Below are positions 49,811 to 58,235 of a stretch of 64,000 bases of DNA, in pieces (within the stretch, counting starts at the first letter, position 1; the number at the start of each line of letters is the position of its first letter). Made by a program: the position numbers and the translations under genes. The notes beneath the pieces are model-generated. The model was not told where the DNA came from and made no database searches. It saw nothing but the letters and a program-made list of their open reading frames with translations. This DNA comes from Actinomycetospora termitidis (GTDB taxonomy: Bacteria; Actinomycetota; Actinomycetes; Mycobacteriales; Pseudonocardiaceae): contig NZ_JASVWF010000001.1 of the NCBI RefSeq assembly GCF_030286555.1, positions 372,001 to 436,000 of the forward strand. The letters are read 5' to 3'.

Positions 49811-50671
49811 TCACTTCACCAACCGCGAGAGCCGCCGATCGGCCAGAGGTTTGCCGCCGGTCTGACAGGTGGCGCAGTACTGGAACGACCGCTCGGCGTA
49901 GGACACCTCGCGCACCGTGTCGCCGCAGACCGGGCACGGCAGCCCGGTGCGCGCGTGCACCCGCATCCCGGACCGCTTCTCGCCCTTGAGCAGCGCCGCG
50001 TCCTGGCCGACCGCGCGGTCCACCGCCTCCGTCAGCACCCCGATCATCGCGGCGTGCAGCCGGTCGACGGCCTCGTCGTCGAGCTTCCCCGCGATCGCGA
50101 ACGGGGACAGCTTCGCGACGTGGAGGATCTCGTCGGAGTAGGCGTTGCCGATCCCGGCGATGGTCCGCTGGTCGGCCAGCAGCGTCTTCAGGCGCGTCGA
50201 CTGCCCCGCGAGGATCTCGCCGAACCGCGCGCGGGAGAGCGTCAACGCGTCCGGCCCCAGGGTGGCGACCTGCGGGATCGTGGCCGGGTCGGTGACGACG
50301 TAGGCCGCGAGGCGCTTCTGCGTCCCGGCCTCGGTGAGGTCGAACCCGGGTCCGCCGACGGTCTCGAGGTGCACCCGCAGCTCCAGCGGGCCCTTGCCCG
50401 GCTTCGGCGGCGTCGTCGAGGCCTGCTCGTGCCAGCGCATCCAGCCCGCGCGCGACAGGTGCACCACCAGGTGGAGCCCGTCGAGGTCCACGTCCAGGAA
50501 CTTCCCGATCCGCCCGGCGCCCGTCACCAGGCGTCCCGTCAGGGCCGACAGCGGCGGGTCGAAGGTCTTCAGCGCGGTCATGCTGGCGAGGTCGACCCGC
50601 GCCACCGGCCGCGCGATCGCGTGCGTGCGCAGGTGCTCGGCGAGCGCCTCCACCTCGGGGAGCTCCGGCAC
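49811..50671 (-). CDS. Fpg/Nei family DNA glycosylase
   Basis: A 286-residue base-excision repair glycosylase/AP lyase. After removal of the initiator residue the N-terminus is PELPEVE, with the catalytic Pro and Glu. IGKFLDV supplies the beta-clamp Lys, and QRTIAGIGNAYSDEILHVA is the helix-two-turn-helix. The C-terminal zinc finger has CPVC and CATC. A GGAGG element precedes the GTG at 50671. Specificity (8-oxoguanine or oxidised pyrimidines) cannot be told from the sequence. Confidence 0.92.
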   Translation of the reverse strand: MPELPEVEALAEHLRTHAIARPVARVDLASMTALKTFDPPLSALTGRLVTGAGRIGKFLDVDLDGLHLVVHLSRAGWMRWHEQASTTPPKPGKGPLELRVHLETVGGPGFDLTEAGTQKRLAAYVVTDPATIPQVATLGPDALTLSRARFGEILAGQSTRLKTLLADQRTIAGIGNAYSDEILHVAKLSPFAIAGKLDDEAVDRLHAAMIGVLTEAVDRAVGQDAALLKGEKRSGMRVHARTGLPCPVCGDTVREVSYAERSFQYCATCQTGGKPLADRRLSRLVK

Positions 50672-50684
50672 GGCGCGCCTCCTC

Positions 50685-51146
50685 CTACTGGGGTTGCAGC
50701 GGACTGTTCGCCCGGGCCGGGGTGCCGCGCCGCTCCAGGGACTTGATGACGCGCTTGAACTCGGCGCGGGCCTCCGTGCGGCCGCGGATGAAGCCGCTCC
50801 ACTCCTCGCCGCCACCGCCACCGCCGCGGCCGTCCTCGTCCGGCCACGCGCCGCCCTCGGCGCGGAGCAGCCAACGGCGACGCAGTGCCCAGCGGCCCGG
50901 GAAGAACACCACCACGGCGAGCAGGATCAGGAACATCCACCAGGGCACCGAGATGTACTCCCGGTCCTCCACGGCCCAGGCGATGAGCGCGAACAGCAGC
51001 AGCCCGAGGACCACGAGGATGGCGATCACCGCGTTGCGGCCGCCCTCCTTCTCGTGCTCGAAGTTCTCCGAGTGGTCCGACCACAGGATCTTGAGCGTGA
51101 CGAACCACTGACGCCCGTCGACGTCGGTCACCAGCTTCTGCGCCAC
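50685..51146 (-). CDS. Hypothetical membrane protein with two helices
   Basis: A 153-residue protein of unknown function. The N-terminus DVDGRQWFVTLKILWSDHSENFEHE precedes two membrane helices (AVIAILVVLGLLLFALIAWAV and WWMFLILLAVVVFFPG), and a basic cytosolic tail with Gly repeats and RGRTEARAEFKRVIKSLERR follows. The GTG at 51146 is preceded by TAGGCT with 7 bases between, so it may have its own leaderless promoter that overlaps the end of the PHA depolymerase gene. Confidence 0.72.
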   Translation of the reverse strand: MAQKLVTDVDGRQWFVTLKILWSDHSENFEHEKEGGRNAVIAILVVLGLLLFALIAWAVEDREYISVPWWMFLILLAVVVFFPGRWALRRRWLLRAEGGAWPDEDGRGGGGGGEEWSGFIRGRTEARAEFKRVIKSLERRGTPARANSPLQPQ

Positions 51147-51153
51147 GGGAGCC

Positions 51154-51159
51154 AGCCTA
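51154..51159 (-). promoter_or_regulatory. Minus-10 box TAGGCT for the small membrane protein gene
   Basis: On the minus strand TAGGCT, 7 bases, GTG at 51146. The TAG of the box is the stop codon of the upstream depolymerase gene. Confidence 0.5.
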
Positions 51160-52032
51160 GGGCCGATCCAGGAACTCCTCCACCACCCGACCGAGCTCCC
51201 CGGGCCGCGTCAGGAGCCCGAGGTGGCCGCCGTGGTGCAGGTGGACTTCGCCCCGGGGCAGCAGCGACCCCATCACGTGGGCGTTGACGACCGGGATCAC
51301 CGGGTCGCGGCGGCCCGCGAGCACCAGCGTGGGCGCGGCGATGAGCGGCAGCACGGGCAGGCTGGTCCACGTGGTCAGCGCGAACAGCTGGTGCAGGTAG
51401 GCCCGGGGTCGGACCGGGCTGACCCGCGAGAACAGGGCGTCCACGGCGTCCGGGTCCTCGCCGACGTAGATCTCACGGCCGGCCTGCCGACGGTAGGACG
51501 GGTCGTTGTAGCGGCGCGGGGTGAGCATCCGCGCGAGCACCCCGAACCGGGCCGGGACCATCATCACGCCGGTCCCCGTCGAGACCAGGGCCAAGCGCCC
51601 GGTGCGCTGGGGGTACTGCAGGGCGAACTGCTGGGCGATCCCGCCGCCCCAGGACAGGCCGAGCAGGTCGACCACGCGGTGCGAGGTCCCGGTCAGACCG
51701 TCGAGCTGGTCGAGCGCGTCGGCGAGCAGCGTGGTCAGGGCCGCCATCGGCAACGGCACCGTGGACGGCTGCGAGCCGCCGATGCCGGGGACGTCGAAGC
51801 GGACCACCTCGCGCCGCGGGTCGAGCACGGCCACGAGGGGGTCGAACAGCTCCAGGCTGGCGCCGATCCCGTTCACCAGGACCAGCGGCCGGACCGCCGC
51901 GTCGCCGCCGGCGGCGGGCCGGACGGCCACGCGGAGCCGGCGGCCGGCCACCGACAGCGTCCGTTCGAACGACCCGTCCGGGCGCGGGGCCTCGGAGGCC
52001 TCCGGGGCGGGGCGCGGTGTCGTCGCGGTCAT
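51157..52032 (-). CDS. phaZ: Alpha/beta hydrolase, probable intracellular PHA depolymerase
   Basis: A 291-residue hydrolase resembling medium-chain PHA depolymerase PhaZ: LVLVNGIGASLELFDPLVA, VVRFDVPGIGGS, and the nucleophile motif LGLSWGG (Ser127), with a C-terminal HHGGHLGLL His. The acid is likely in AGRRDPVIP. It would break down stored polyhydroxyalkanoate granules. Its ATG overlaps the stop of the XRE regulator (ATGA), and a phasin-like gene and the PHA synthase follow upstream, so the assignment is supported by context. Confidence 0.85.
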   Translation of the reverse strand: MTATTPRPAPEASEAPRPDGSFERTLSVAGRRLRVAVRPAAGGDAAVRPLVLVNGIGASLELFDPLVAVLDPRREVVRFDVPGIGGSQPSTVPLPMAALTTLLADALDQLDGLTGTSHRVVDLLGLSWGGGIAQQFALQYPQRTGRLALVSTGTGVMMVPARFGVLARMLTPRRYNDPSYRRQAGREIYVGEDPDAVDALFSRVSPVRPRAYLHQLFALTTWTSLPVLPLIAAPTLVLAGRRDPVIPVVNAHVMGSLLPRGEVHLHHGGHLGLLTRPGELGRVVEEFLDRP

Positions 52033-52508
52033 CGGTCGTGTCCCTCCGGGGTGCGGGGCCGGGCCCCGTCGGCAGCGCGGGCCGGGTCGTCCGGACCGGC
52101 CGAGTCGTCGGTGTAGCTGCGGTACACGGCGATCAGCGCCTCCTTCTGCGCCTGCGAGAGCCGGCGGTCGGCCCGGACGGCGCGCTCGACCGCGGGATCC
52201 GCGGGCCGCGGGCCGTCCGGGGACGACCCGGCCTGCTCCCGGACGAGGCCCGCGTGTTCGAGCAGGGTCTCCGCGGACAGGTCGAGGGCGTCGGCGATCG
52301 CCTGCAGCACGCGCACCGAGGGCACGTGCAAGCCGCGCTCGACCTGGCTCAGGTAGGGGTTGGAGATGTGCGAGAGCGCCGAGAGCTGGCGCAGCGACAG
52401 CCGGGCCAGGCGGCGCTGGTCCCGGATGAACGAGCCCAGGGCCCGCCGTTGCGCGTCCCACAGGGTCTCCGAGCCGACGGCGGGCCCGGTCCCGTTGCCC
52501 GTGCTCAT
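52029..52508 (-). CDS. XRE-family transcriptional regulator of the PHA locus
   Basis: A 159-residue protein with a helix-turn-helix of the lambda-repressor type (IRDQRRLARLSLRQLSALSH, then ISNPYLSQVERGLHVPS) at about residues 27-66. A Pro/Asp-rich linker and a conserved helix (LSQAQKEALIAVYRSY) follow. XRE regulators of this shape lie next to phasin and depolymerase genes in actinomycetes and probably tie their expression to PHA level. It overlaps the depolymerase start and is 9 bases downstream of the phasin-like gene. Confidence 0.85.
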   Translation of the reverse strand: MSTGNGTGPAVGSETLWDAQRRALGSFIRDQRRLARLSLRQLSALSHISNPYLSQVERGLHVPSVRVLQAIADALDLSAETLLEHAGLVREQAGSSPDGPRPADPAVERAVRADRRLSQAQKEALIAVYRSYTDDSAGPDDPARAADGARPRTPEGHDR

Positions 52509-52517
52509 CGCGCGCGA

Positions 52518-52820
52518 TCAGGGGCGGCGCAGGGCGGTGAACGCGCCGAGCACCTGGTGCGCCGCCGAGCGCTGCAGCTCGAGGACCGCGATCCCGGTGT
52601 CGTAGGCCCGGTCGACGATCTCGTCGGCCGACGGGAAGGCGGTCGGCAGGGACCCGGCGCCGCTGCGCCGCGCCGCGTCGTCCGCCCCGGACAGCGCGGC
52701 GCTCCAGAGCTCGCTGACGCCGGTCGCGAACTCGGTCAGCAGCGACTGACCACGGCTGACGGCGTCGGCCATCTGGTCGGTGACGGTGGCGGTGGGGGTG
52801 CTGCCGTTCGAGGTCGACAT
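52518..52820 (-). CDS. Phasin-like PHA granule protein
   Basis: A 100-residue protein that is one long amphipathic helical run (DAVSRGQSLLTEFATGVSEL, then ALSGADDAARRSG, then DEIVDRAYDTGIAVLELQRS). Small phasins coat polyhydroxyalkanoate granules. The assignment rests on helix content, size and its place between the PHA synthase and depolymerase genes. Confidence 0.7.
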   Translation of the reverse strand: MSTSNGSTPTATVTDQMADAVSRGQSLLTEFATGVSELWSAALSGADDAARRSGAGSLPTAFPSADEIVDRAYDTGIAVLELQRSAAHQVLGAFTALRRP

Positions 52821-52942
52821 CCTCGGCTCCTCCGGGTCGGTGGGCGGCCGGTCACGCTCGATCGGCCGAACAACCGCTCAGGATACCGAGCACTGCGGCC
52901 CGCGCCCACCGTGACGCGGACCGCGTCGGGTGCGCGGGCGCC

Positions 52943-53155
52943 TCAGGCCCGGGGCAGGGAGGCGAGGATCGCCGCGCGTTCGCGGTCGACCTCGAGCGCG
53001 CAGTCGACGCAGCCGCACCGCGCGACCCGGCTGATCGCCAGCAGGTCGAGGCGCAGGAAGGCGGTGTCGTACGCCGGTCCGACGGCCGCGTCCACGACGT
53101 GGCGCAGGGTGGTGGCGGCCGACCGGTCGAGGTGGTCGGGAGGGCGGTGGTCCAT
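52943..53155 (-). CDS. Small conserved hypothetical with CxC motif
   Basis: A 70-residue protein of unknown function. It is helical (TTLRHVVDAAVGPAYDTAFLR) with RCGCVDCALEVD, a C-x-C-x2-C cluster that could bind a metal or form a disulfide. It starts at the ATG at 53155 and lies between the PHA synthase and phasin-like genes, 122 bases upstream of the latter. Its neighbours suggest, but do not prove, a link to PHA metabolism. Confidence 0.55.
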   Translation of the reverse strand: MDHRPPDHLDRSAATTLRHVVDAAVGPAYDTAFLRLDLLAISRVARCGCVDCALEVDRERAAILASLPRA

Positions 53156-53350
53156 GGTGGCAACCGATCGGACGTCGAGTCGTGTCCCGAGCCCGACGTT
53201 GCGGTCCCCGCACCAGCGTCGCGCTCTACGCAACACGGTGCCTTCGGAGACGCGGGGACGTCAAGGCGCGTGACGACCCGGCTCCCCGTTCGCCACGCGA
53301 CCGGAACGTGACGATCTGGAGGGGTCACCGGGTCGTGGCCGCCCGCCGGG

Positions 53351-55132
53351 TCAGGACGTCCCGAGCACGTACTGGCCCGGCGCGTCACCGAGCGGCGGAT
53401 GCGCCTCGCTGCCGACCGGCGGCGGGGTGCGCTGCTCGCCCGCGTGCTCCCCGATCCACTCGGCCCAGGTCTCCCACCAGGAGCCCTGCACCTCGGTCGA
53501 CCGGTTCCGCCAGGCGTCCGGGCCCGGTGCGTCCGCCCCGGTGGCGCCGACGGTGCCCACCCAGTGCTTGGCCTTCGGGCTCGGCGGGTTGACCACGCCG
53601 GCGATGTGACCCGCCGTCGAGAGGACGAACGTGACGTCGCCGCCGAGGAGCTCGGTGGAGGTGAACGAGGTCTTCCACGGTGCGATGTGGTCGTTCTCCG
53701 CCGCCACGATGAACGTGTCCGCCTGCACGGCCTTGAGCGACAGCGGCTCCCCGTCGATCTCCAGCTCGCCGCGCGACAGCTCGTTGTCGAGGTAGAAGTG
53801 CCGCAGGTAGAAGGAGTGCATCGCGGCCGGCATCCGGGTGGAGTCGGTGTTCCACGCGAGGATGTCGAACGCGGGCGGGGTCTTCCCCTCCAGCCAGTTC
53901 GGCCCGATGTAGTTGAAGATCAGGTCGTTGGCCCGCAGCAGGTCGAAGGTCGTCGCCATCGACTCGGCGGGCAGGTAGCCCGTCTGCTCCATCGACTTCT
54001 CGAGCCGGTCGGTGATCTCGGGGCTGACGAACGACGAGATGGGCCCGACGCTGGAGTAGTCCAACATCGTGTTGAGCATGGTCAGCGAGTTGATGCGGTC
54101 GTCGCCGCGCGCCGCGCACCGCGTCGTGAGCAGGGCCGCCATCAGCCCGCCGAGGCACAGGCCCATCACGTTGACCTTGTCGGCGCCGGTGATCTCCTGC
54201 ACGACGTCGAGCGCCGCCGCCGGACCCAGCTCGAGGTAGTCGGCGAACGTCGTCGTCGCCATCGAGCTGTCCGGGTCGCGGTAGCTGATCATGAAGACCG
54301 TGTGGCCGTGCTGCACCGCCCACTCCACCAGGCTGCGCTGCGGCGCGAGGTCCATGACGTAGTACTTGTTGATCCACGGCGGGCTGCACAGCAGCGGGAT
54401 CGCGTGCACCTCGTCGGTCTGCGCCTCGAACTGCACCAGCTCCATGAGCCGGTTGCGGTAGACGACCTTCCCGGGGGTCGCCGCCAGCTCCTTCCCGACG
54501 CGCAGCCCGCTCTTGTCCACCTGGCGCGGCTTGCCGCCGTTGGTGGCCACGTCGTCGAGCACGTTGCGGAGCCCGGCGACGACGCTCGCGCCGCCGGTCT
54601 CGAACGCCCGCTTGAGCGCGGACGGGTTGCCGGGCAGCACGTTGGTCGGCGAGACGACGCTGCCGACGAGGCCCATCAGCATGCGCGCCCGCTCGTCGGC
54701 GTCGGTCTCCAGCCCGGCCGCTCCCACGAGGTCCTCGAGGAGCGAGGTCAGGGCGAGGTACTCCTGGCGCAACGCCCAGTAGGCCGGGTTCTCCACCCAG
54801 GTCGTGTCCTTGAAGCGGCCGTCCTTGCTCGTCGGCACCGGCTCGCTCGACGGGTCGTTCGAGGCGGTGCCGCCGGACAGGCCCCGCAGCGCACGGCCGG
54901 CGGCGGCGGCCCCGATCCGGGCGGAGACCGCGGCGAACGAGGACGCCGCCCGCGACACCTCCCCGGGATGGGTCGCCCAGCCCTGGGCGAGCTGCAGCAC
55001 CGTGCGGCCGAAGAGGGCCGGGTCGGTCCGGGCGAGGACGGCGTCGGGAACCACCCGCTCCATCGCGGTGGCGAGGTCGGGAGCCCGCAGGGCGGGGGGT
55101 CCGCTGCGGACGGGGTCGCTGGCGGCGGCCAT
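53351..55132 (-). CDS. phaC: PHA synthase, class I/II type
   Basis: Polymerises hydroxyacyl-CoA into polyhydroxyalkanoate. 593 residues, the length of class I/II enzymes. The alpha/beta fold contains the lipase-like box MGLCLGG with nucleophile Cys326, an Asp in DILAWNTDSTRMPA (conserved W-N-x-D-x-T-R) and a general-base His in STAGHIAGVVNPP. The N-terminal half has PAYWALRQEYL, typical of the family. A strong AAGGAG ribosome site lies before the ATG at 55132, and a CRP-like site about 80 bases upstream. No phaA/phaB genes are in the window. Confidence 0.95.
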   Translation of the reverse strand: MAAASDPVRSGPPALRAPDLATAMERVVPDAVLARTDPALFGRTVLQLAQGWATHPGEVSRAASSFAAVSARIGAAAAGRALRGLSGGTASNDPSSEPVPTSKDGRFKDTTWVENPAYWALRQEYLALTSLLEDLVGAAGLETDADERARMLMGLVGSVVSPTNVLPGNPSALKRAFETGGASVVAGLRNVLDDVATNGGKPRQVDKSGLRVGKELAATPGKVVYRNRLMELVQFEAQTDEVHAIPLLCSPPWINKYYVMDLAPQRSLVEWAVQHGHTVFMISYRDPDSSMATTTFADYLELGPAAALDVVQEITGADKVNVMGLCLGGLMAALLTTRCAARGDDRINSLTMLNTMLDYSSVGPISSFVSPEITDRLEKSMEQTGYLPAESMATTFDLLRANDLIFNYIGPNWLEGKTPPAFDILAWNTDSTRMPAAMHSFYLRHFYLDNELSRGELEIDGEPLSLKAVQADTFIVAAENDHIAPWKTSFTSTELLGGDVTFVLSTAGHIAGVVNPPSPKAKHWVGTVGATGADAPGPDAWRNRSTEVQGSWWETWAEWIGEHAGEQRTPPPVGSEAHPPLGDAPGQYVLGTS

Positions 55133-55207
55133 GGTGTTCTCCTTGCCGGGAGGTCCCGCACCCCTCGCGCCGGGGCCTGCCGGTCGGGACCCACCGTGAG
55201 CGTGAAA

Positions 55208-55223
55208 TGTGTGCCCCTTCACA
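55208..55223 (-). promoter_or_regulatory. CRP/FNR-like site before phaC
   Basis: TGTGTGCCCCTTCACA (written on the + strand) matches the CRP-type consensus TGTGA-N6-TCACA at 9 of 10 arm positions, 76-91 bases upstream of the phaC ATG. It would allow cAMP-CRP-family control of PHA synthesis. Confidence 0.45.
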
Positions 55224-55239
55224 CTGCCAGGGAAACAGC

Positions 55240-55273
55240 CCGGCCGGCCGGGCCCGAGGGCCCGACCGGCCGG
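55240..55273. terminator. Long GC hairpin between methyltransferase and phaC
   Basis: Arms 55240-55255 and 55258-55273 pair at 15 of 16 positions (CCGGCCGG-CCGGGCCC against GGGCCCG-ACCGGCCGG). It lies downstream of the methyltransferase gene and upstream of the phaC promoter region, so it would insulate the two. Confidence 0.7.
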
Positions 55274-55328
55274 TAAGAGATCCACGTCCCAGCGTGGGGC
55301 GAGCGCAGCGACGGGGGACAGACCAGCC

Positions 55329-55348
55329 GCTGCGCCGTACGGCGCAGC
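55329..55348. terminator. Perfect 20-base palindrome after the methyltransferase gene
   Basis: GCTGCGCCGTACGGCGCAGC is its own reverse complement, 9 bases after the stop codon of the methyltransferase (minus strand). It can form a short stem and may be the first of two terminator hairpins. Confidence 0.45.
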
Positions 55349-55356
55349 GCCGGCGG

Positions 55357-56256
55357 TCAGCCCAGCGGGCCGCGCTTGCGCGCGACGATGCCCTCGTAGA
55401 CCAGCGGGCTGGCGTCGGTGGCCAGGCGGTGCCGGAAACGCTCGCGACGGACCACCTCGAGCGCGCCGGAGGCGAGGCCGTCGGCGATCATGCGCGCGAA
55501 GCCGGAGGTGTCGTCCTCCGCGAGGAACGCGTCCTTGATCGTCAGCACCACCCAGCCGCCGTCGGCGATGTGGTCGTAGGCGGTGCGGAAGGCGGCGGGC
55601 GGGATGTCGCCGAAGCCGAGCGCGGCCACGACCGTCAGGGCGTTGAGGCGGTGGTCGAGCAGCCGACGGGACTCCGCGGGGTCGAGCGCGGTCAGGTCGG
55701 CGACCAGGTAGTCGGCGTACAGACCCGGGCGGTCGCGCTCCGCCGCCGACTGCGCCTCCGGGAGGATGTCGACGCCGACGGCGTGCGGCACGCCGACCGT
55801 GGCGAGCTCCTCGGCCATGATCCCGTTGCCGGCGCCCAGGTCGAGCACGCGGACGTCGCCGGCCTCCTCGCGCGTCCCGGCCAGCGCCTCCGCGAACAGG
55901 TCCGCCATGAACCGGGGCGTGTCGCAGCCGAGCACGTCGTAGAAGATCTTCTCGTAGAGGCCGGGCACGTCGAAGATCCGGTGGTAGTCGTGGAACCGGA
56001 ACTCCGACCACGAGCCGTCCGGCTGCGCGACCACGCACCACTCGTCGTCCTGGCTGAAGCGGCTGCTCGGCTCGGGCAGCGCGACCCGCAGGGCGCGACG
56101 GGCCTCGGCCAGGGCGCCGGGGCCGCGGTAGCGCCCCTCACCGAGCCGGCCGTGCTCGCGGCGCGCGGCCTCGGTCCCGAGGTGACCGGCCTGTCCTGCC
56201 CCGGCGAGCGCGGCTGGAGTGGCTGCGGCTCCGAACCCGTTGACCGTCGACGTCAT
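55357..56256 (-). CDS. Class I SAM-dependent methyltransferase-like protein
   Basis: A 299-residue protein. Motif I is VRVLDLGAGNGIMAEELATVG (near residues 140-160), motif II VGVDILPEAQSAAE, and motif IV ALTVVAALGFGDIPP. N-terminal residues 1-100 are Ala/Gly-rich and contain DEWCVVAQPDGSWSEFRFHD and IFDVPGLYEKIFYDVLGC. The substrate is unknown. The gene is followed by two hairpins before phaC, so it is not in the PHA operon. Its ATG at 56256 follows AAGGGTGG. Confidence 0.82.
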   Translation of the reverse strand: MTSTVNGFGAAATPAALAGAGQAGHLGTEAARREHGRLGEGRYRGPGALAEARRALRVALPEPSSRFSQDDEWCVVAQPDGSWSEFRFHDYHRIFDVPGLYEKIFYDVLGCDTPRFMADLFAEALAGTREEAGDVRVLDLGAGNGIMAEELATVGVPHAVGVDILPEAQSAAERDRPGLYADYLVADLTALDPAESRRLLDHRLNALTVVAALGFGDIPPAAFRTAYDHIADGGWVVLTIKDAFLAEDDTSGFARMIADGLASGALEVVRRERFRHRLATDASPLVYEGIVARKRGPLG

Positions 56257-56341
56257 GGCGACCACCCTTCGGCCGCACCCATGGGCGCGACCATCACGCG
56301 GACGCCCGGCAGCGACCTCGCCGCCGGGTCCGCAGGATCAG

Positions 56342-56355
56342 GACGATCGATCGTC
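56342..56355. promoter_or_regulatory. Perfect 14-base palindrome upstream of the methyltransferase
   Basis: GACGATCGATCGTC, centred about 92 bases before the methyltransferase start, in a 220-base gap. Possible operator. Confidence 0.3.
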
Positions 56356-56444
56356 GTCAGGATCGTCGCGAACGGTCAAGCCGGACCGTCGTGGGAGCGA
56401 TGAGCCTCACGATCGCTTGAAACGACGCCACAGCGTCGGGATGC

Positions 56445-56461
56445 GATCACACGTGGTGATC
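56445..56461. promoter_or_regulatory. GATCAC-N5-GTGATC inverted repeat
   Basis: GATCACACGTGGTGATC lies 16 bases beyond the stop codon of the DUF6069-like gene and about 190 bases before the methyltransferase start. It could end the upstream transcript or act as an operator. Confidence 0.3.
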
Positions 56462-56476
56462 ACGACACGGTTCCGG

Positions 56477-57085
56477 TCACCGCCACTGACCGCGCTGGTC
56501 GCGGGGGTCGTAACGCTGCGTGCGATCGTCCGGGCGGCCGTACGGCGCCTGCGGTGGGTACTGCTGCTGGTCGTAGCCGCCGTACCCGGCGTCGTAGCGC
56601 CCGTCGTACTCACGCCCGCCCCAGCCGCCCTGGGCGGCCGGGCGGACGGAGGTCGCCGACACCCCGGAGAGCATGGAGACGATCGCGATGCCGATCGCGG
56701 CGTAGAGGATCCCGGTCGCGATGTGCGCCGCGATCGATCCCTCGGCCAGGAACACCTGGAGGATCAGGACCACGATCACGAGGACGGCGATCGCCGAGAA
56801 GAACGATGCCGGCCGCGGCGTGGTCATCAGCAGCAGGTGCAGCAGCGCCGTGCTGGCCAGGGCCGCGATCGCGGCCGCCACCGGGATGACGGTGGAGGCG
56901 TTGTCGACCAGCGCGCCGGAGCGACCCGCCGTCTGGATCCCGACCTCGAAGATGCTGTTGATGATGAGCACGCCGACGAACGCGATGCCGGCGGCCACGA
57001 GCGCCGTCGCGACCCCGCCCGCCCAGAGTCGCTTGGCGACGACCTCGACGTCGCCGCTGTCCCAGGAACGCTGCGGGTAGCTCAC
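56477..57085 (-). CDS. DUF6069-like membrane protein
   Basis: A 202-residue membrane protein with four helices in the middle (WAGGVATALVAAGIAFVGVL, VIPVAAAIAALASTALLHLL, FFSAIAVLVIVVLILQVFL, IATGILYAAIGIAIVSMLSG) and a Tyr/Gln/Pro/Gly-rich cytosolic tail of about 50 residues. The pattern matches DUF6069 (small actinobacterial membrane proteins). The GTG at 57085 was chosen because GGGGAGGA lies 6-13 bases upstream. Function unknown. Confidence 0.75.
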   Translation of the reverse strand: MSYPQRSWDSGDVEVVAKRLWAGGVATALVAAGIAFVGVLIINSIFEVGIQTAGRSGALVDNASTVIPVAAAIAALASTALLHLLLMTTPRPASFFSAIAVLVIVVLILQVFLAEGSIAAHIATGILYAAIGIAIVSMLSGVSATSVRPAAQGGWGGREYDGRYDAGYGGYDQQQYPPQAPYGRPDDRTQRYDPRDQRGQWR

Positions 57086-57191
57086 GGACCGATCCTCCCC
57101 TGGCGGATACCGGAAGTGTTGTACCGCACCGCCGCGTACCACAATCGGAGGACCGGATCCGGCCACCCGCAGCGACCCCGTCGTCGACGTC

Positions 57192-58220
57192 TCAGGCCGC
57201 CGCGCGCTCCCCGGCGGGCCGGCGGCGCAGCCCGGCGTCCTCGATCGCGGGCGGCGCGTAGGACACGTCGCCCGGGTCGACGTCGGTGCCGGGCGGCACG
57301 ATCTCGTCGATCCGGTCGAGCACCTCGTCGTCGAGGACGACCTCGGCGCCCGCGAGCAGGTCGTCGAGGTGCTCCATCGTCCGCGGGCCGATGATGGCGC
57401 TGGTGACGCCCGGGTGCGCGACCGCGAAGGCCATCGCCAGGTGCGTCATCGACAGACCGGCCTTCTCGGCGAGCGGGACCAGCTGCTCCACGACGTCGAG
57501 CTTGCGCTCGTTCGTGAGGCGGCCGGCCGCGAAGCCCATGCGCTTCGAGTCGGTCTCCTGGCCCTTGCGGTAGCGGCCGGTGAGCAGACCCATCGCGAGC
57601 GGGCTCCACACGAGCGTGCCCATCCCGTAGCGCTCGCAGGCCGGCAGCACCTCGCGCTCGATGCCGCGGTTGACGATGGAGTACGGCGGCTGCTCGGTGC
57701 GGAACCGCTCGAGGTTCCGGCGCTCGGAGACCCACTGCGCCTCGACGATCTCCGAGGCGGGGAACGTCGAGCTCCCGATCGCCCGCACCTTCCCGCTGCG
57801 CACCAGGTCGGTGAGCGCGGACAGCGTCTCCTCGACGTCGGTGTCCGGCGACGGGCGGTGGACCTGGTAGAGATCGACGTGGTCGGTCTGCAGCCGCCGC
57901 AGCGAGTGCTCGACCTCCGCGACGATCCAGCGCCGCGAGTTCCCGGCCCGGTTCGGGTCGTCGCCCATCCCGCCGTGGAACTTCGTCGCCAGGACGACGT
58001 CGTCCCGTCGTCCCTGCAACGCCTTGCCGACGATCTCCTCGGACTCGCCGCGGGAGTACACGTCCGCGGTGTCGACGAAGTTCACCCCGGCGTCCAGGGC
58101 GCGGTGGATGATCCGGACCGAGTCGTCGTGGTCCGGGTTGCCCATGGCGCCGAACATCATCGCGCCCAGGCAGTACGGGCTGACCTTGATGCCGGTCCGG
58201 CCCAGCGTGCGGTACCTCAT
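57192..58220 (-). CDS. Aldo/keto reductase
   Basis: A 342-residue NADPH-dependent oxidoreductase with a TIM-barrel fold. The tetrad is visible: Asp in NFVDTADVYSRGESE with Tyr57, Lys in ATKFHGGMG, and His in DLYQVHRPSP. The NADPH-binding end is IIGPRTMEHLDDLLAG. The family reduces aldehydes and ketones or acts on sugar derivatives. A GAGGGA ribosome site precedes the ATG at 58220. It lies 15 bases downstream of the TPP-controlled permease and could be cotranscribed. Confidence 0.9.
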   Translation of the reverse strand: MRYRTLGRTGIKVSPYCLGAMMFGAMGNPDHDDSVRIIHRALDAGVNFVDTADVYSRGESEEIVGKALQGRRDDVVLATKFHGGMGDDPNRAGNSRRWIVAEVEHSLRRLQTDHVDLYQVHRPSPDTDVEETLSALTDLVRSGKVRAIGSSTFPASEIVEAQWVSERRNLERFRTEQPPYSIVNRGIEREVLPACERYGMGTLVWSPLAMGLLTGRYRKGQETDSKRMGFAAGRLTNERKLDVVEQLVPLAEKAGLSMTHLAMAFAVAHPGVTSAIIGPRTMEHLDDLLAGAEVVLDDEVLDRIDEIVPPGTDVDPGDVSYAPPAIEDAGLRRRPAGERAAA

Positions 58221-58235
58221 GTGCCTCCCTCGGGG

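Noticed and set aside
53399-55276. 625-codon frame on the + strand opposite phaC
   Set aside because: Antisense shadow of the PHA synthase with no recognisable domain.
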